The position numbers were made by a program, and so were the translations under genes. Below, piece after piece: positions 62,284 through 64,000 of a DNA stretch of 64,000 nucleotides. How positions within the stretch are numbered: position 1 is the first letter of the stretch; every line of letters starts with the position of its first letter. The stretch is from an uncultured Oscillibacter sp. (lineage in GTDB: Bacteria; Bacillota; Clostridia; Oscillospirales; Oscillospiraceae): assembly GCF_947654275.1 (NCBI RefSeq), contig NZ_CANTJS010000001.1, positions 95,709 through 159,708 of the forward strand, in the 5' to 3' direction. The notes beneath the pieces were generated by a model. The model saw only the letters and a program-made list of their open reading frames with translations, had not been told where the DNA came from and did no database searches.

Positions 62284-63087
62284 TCACTGGTTTCGGAGCA
62301 GAAACGCCCTGGTGGGCAGGGCGTCCGCCAGCCCCAGGAGACTGCGGTTGAAGCCGCCGCTGTAGTCAAAGGCGTTGTCGGACAGAACGGGCACATCCCC
62401 GCACAGGCGGTCCGGAATGGAGAGCACGAAGCGGCTGCCTCGGGAAACGGCCTGGTCCAGATACAGAACGCCGCCGAGGCCCCTGGCAATCCGCTGGCTC
62501 AGCGCCAGACCCAGGCCCATGCCAAAGGGCGTGGGCGCGCTGCTGGGGCAGGGGCGGAACAGAAACAGCCGGCGTTCCTTCGGAATCCCGGGGCCGGTAT
62601 CCGCCACGGACAGAAGCACCCTTCCCTTTATGCGGCTGAGCTCCACCGTAATCATGCCCCCGGCAGGGGTAAATTTGAAGGCGTTGGACAGAAGGTGGAA
62701 CATCAGGCGCTCCAGCGCATCCGGGCTGCAGGCGCAGATGTGGCTCTCCATGGGGCAGAGGAGCCGGGTATTCAGGCCCCGCAGAGCGGCCAGGGACGTG
62801 GTCTTTTCAAAAAGCTCCTCCACCAGCCTGGCAATGTCGATATCCTGAAGGGGATAGGGCCTGTCGCTGTCCAGGCTCCCTACGTCCTCCAGATTGTTCA
62901 CCAGTCGCAGCATCTGATAATAGCTCTGGTCCACCAGAGCGGCTTTGGCGTCCAAATCGGGATCTGTTTCCCGGTCGGCGGCAGGGGCCAGGCGCTTGGC
63001 CGCCAGATAAAGACTGCCCAGGCTATTCCGAAGCTGCGCGGCGGCATTGGGCAGAATTGATGAAAAATCATTTGATTCCAGATCCAT
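62284..63087 (-). CDS. Histidine-kinase-like ATPase lacking the phospho-acceptor His
   Basis: A 267-residue soluble protein with dimerisation helices and a HATPase_c domain. The ATP site is intact: N-box HLLSNAFKFTP, G1 VADTGPGIP, G2 GMGLGLALS. The H-box region reads AAAQLRNSLG in place of SHELRTPL, so Ala17 stands where the phosphorylated His should be. There is no membrane span or sensor domain, and no response regulator is adjacent. It might act as a phosphatase, an ATP-dependent scaffold or a kinase for a non-His target. AAAGGAG precedes the ATG. Confidence 0.8.
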   Translation of the reverse strand: MDLESNDFSSILPNAAAQLRNSLGSLYLAAKRLAPAADRETDPDLDAKAALVDQSYYQMLRLVNNLEDVGSLDSDRPYPLQDIDIARLVEELFEKTTSLAALRGLNTRLLCPMESHICACSPDALERLMFHLLSNAFKFTPAGGMITVELSRIKGRVLLSVADTGPGIPKERRLFLFRPCPSSAPTPFGMGLGLALSQRIARGLGGVLYLDQAVSRGSRFVLSIPDRLCGDVPVLSDNAFDYSGGFNRSLLGLADALPTRAFLLRNQ

Positions 63088-63473
63088 AACAGGAAGCTCC
63101 TTTCCAGGGGAAACATCTGAACAAGGCCCTGCTTAAAATCTGTGAAAAAGATGCCGCAATGCGGCGCTCATCTCTTTTCAAGCGGATTTCAGGCAAAAAG
63201 CGGGCGGATGCAGGGCGGGACCGCCGTCCTTTGGACGGACGCTCCCAAGGAATCCCCGGACCGCCGAACGTCTCTCATTTGCTGCTTTAGCATATGCGGC
63301 AGGGTTTCCATCCACCCGAGGAAAACCCTGCCTTTCCAGTTAACATCATAACAAACTCCAGGCGGAAAGACAAGTTGTTTGTCGAATTTTGTCGAAATTT
63401 ATCGAAGCAGTCTGGGCGCTTCCAGATATTCCCGCCGGTCCGGTCAAAGGGAGCGGCGGCGTTCCCCTCATAC

Positions 63474-63578
63474 TAGAATCCATTCAAAAGCTTTCAAAAG
63501 CTTTTTATAGCGCTGAAAGCGCGTTGGATTCTTATGAGACGTGTTTTGCGCCATTCCGGCGCAAAACGGAAACGCAGA
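63474..63578. repeat. 105-bp dispersed element, copy 2
   Basis: Same length and orientation as 59898-60002, with only a few substitutions, including the same two internal hairpins. Confidence 0.88.
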
Positions 63579-63589
63579 GTGCGGTTCTG

Positions 63590-63621
63590 TTTCAAATAAA
63601 ACGAAATCGTTTTATTTGAAA
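63590..63621. repeat. 15-bp perfect AT-rich inverted repeat
   Basis: TTTCAAATAAAACGA (63590-63604) and its reverse complement (63607-63621) around AA. Confidence 0.75.
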
Positions 63622-63724
63622 TGAGTATCAGCCCTTTCCTGGGCAAATATGGAAAAACACCCGTCGGAGCCCTGTTCAGGGCCTGACGGGCAATGAAATT
63701 CTTCCCATGGACCAGCAAAAAAAG

Positions 63725-63753
63725 CTGAACAGAATCCCATGGATTCTGTTCAG
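63725..63753. terminator. Hairpin, possible terminator of the repeat-rich minus-strand gene
   Basis: A 13-bp stem (63725-63737 with 63741-63753), CAT loop; on the minus strand it is followed by TTTTTTTGC. Confidence 0.6.
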
Positions 63754-63866
63754 TCACCGGCAGCGCAGCAGGCGCCGCGCACACGTTTAACGTTTTGAGC
63801 GCAGCAGACCGTCAAACCGCCCCAAAAGGGGGGTTGTTTCGACCTATATGAACAGGTTTGATTCGG

Positions 63867-64000
63867 TTACCTGCCCCGGCTCCGGCCCCGGTTTCGATGG
63901 GGCAGCGTGATTTTCAACGGTTTTTCGCGTTCGCTCCGCTCCTTCTTTTCGCGTTCGCTCCGCTCCTTCTTTTCGCGTTCGCTCCGCTCCTTCTTTTCGC
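63867..64000 (-). CDS. 3' end of a gene with EKKERSER octapeptide repeats (partial)
   Basis: The minus strand is open from the window edge to TAA at 63867-63869, 43 residues. It encodes at least three EKKERSER units, then EKPLKITLPHRNRGRSRGR and stop. The repeat is a 24-bp exact tandem (63927-63998). The basic RG-rich tail after the repeats reads like genuine coding sequence, and a hairpin with a U-run lies downstream. The gene continues beyond the window, so family and start are unknown. A non-coding repeat remains possible. Confidence 0.45.
   Translation of the reverse strand, partial: EKKERSEREKKERSEREKKERSEREKPLKITLPHRNRGRSRGR
63927..63998. repeat. 24-bp exact tandem repeat at the window edge
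   Basis: Three identical copies (63927-63950, 63951-63974, 63975-63998) and the first two bases of a fourth; total copy number unknown. Confidence 0.95.

Larger units (their letters stand above)
63088..63866. other. 779-bp gene-free region with repeats and hairpins
   Basis: No credible gene. It holds a hairpin near 63298-63331 (CAGGGTTT/AAACCCTG arms), the 105-bp element copy 2, a 15-bp stem at 63590-63621, and a 13-bp stem at 63725-63753. Confidence 0.7.

Noticed and set aside
63927..64000. CRISPR array at the window end
   Set aside because: Copies are directly adjacent without spacers and form an exact 24-bp tandem repeat.

Overview
The window looks like chromosomal DNA of a GC-rich, spore-forming, anaerobic Firmicute, most plausibly the Oscillospiraceae/Flavonifractor-Lawsonibacter type. 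Supporting evidence: a CIRCE-controlled hrcA-grpE-dnaK-dnaJ operon, a T-box leader, sigma-A promoters of TTGACA-17-TATAAT type, rho-independent terminators, a spoIIR homologue, an SLH-domain surface protein, lipoproteins with the lipobox LAAC, and GC-rich codon use. The species assignment is inference. No rRNA, tRNA, CRISPR array, transposase or phage gene was seen.

Layout. 1-3.0 kb: end of a surface-polysaccharide region (GT2 glycosyltransferase, O-antigen-ligase-like protein). 3-8.2 kb: dGTPase and a sugar-type ABC importer without its own ATPase. 8.3-10.9 kb: metY-metA on the minus strand behind a methionine-type T-box. 11.2-14.3 kb: BlaI/BlaR1-like regulatory pair with a very large ectodomain. 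14.5-17.6 kb: membrane protein and two CobW-family metal-chaperone GTPases. 17.6-22.4 kb: membrane-anchored XRE regulator, LtaS-like enzyme, membrane protein, and a patatin gene preceded by a truncated copy of its own 5' end. 22.5-31.4 kb (minus): DUF4015-like protein, rpiB, PHP phosphatase, heat-shock operon, pta. 31.8-33.7 kb: LysM/G5/M23 cell-wall hydrolase with a long leader. 33.8-44.4 kb (minus): zinc-ribbon microprotein, two unknown proteins, Na/Pi cotransporter, malQ, SLH/CAP surface protein, threonine ammonia-lyase, sodium:solute symporter.

45.0-58.9 kb is the most interesting stretch. It carries an MtnA-like isomerase, a class II aldolase, a purine nucleoside phosphorylase, an MTA/SAH-type amidohydrolase, a DeoR-type regulator, an iron alcohol dehydrogenase, a complete BMP-type nucleoside ABC importer, and a second nucleoside phosphorylase. 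Together these could import or recycle (5'-deoxy)nucleosides, deaminate and phosphorolyse them, isomerise the sugar phosphate, split it to DHAP plus an aldehyde, and reduce the aldehyde. This is a DHAP-shunt-like salvage route suited to an anaerobe rich in radical-SAM enzymes. The assembly is inferred from family membership and co-location.

59-64 kb: coiled-coil protein, spoIIR, DUF1576 membrane protein, a histidine-kinase-like ATPase that lacks the phospho-acceptor His, a 779-bp gene-free stretch with repeats, and the 3' end of a gene made of 24-bp tandem repeats that runs off the window. Several families of short dispersed hairpin repeats sit in the intergenic gaps.
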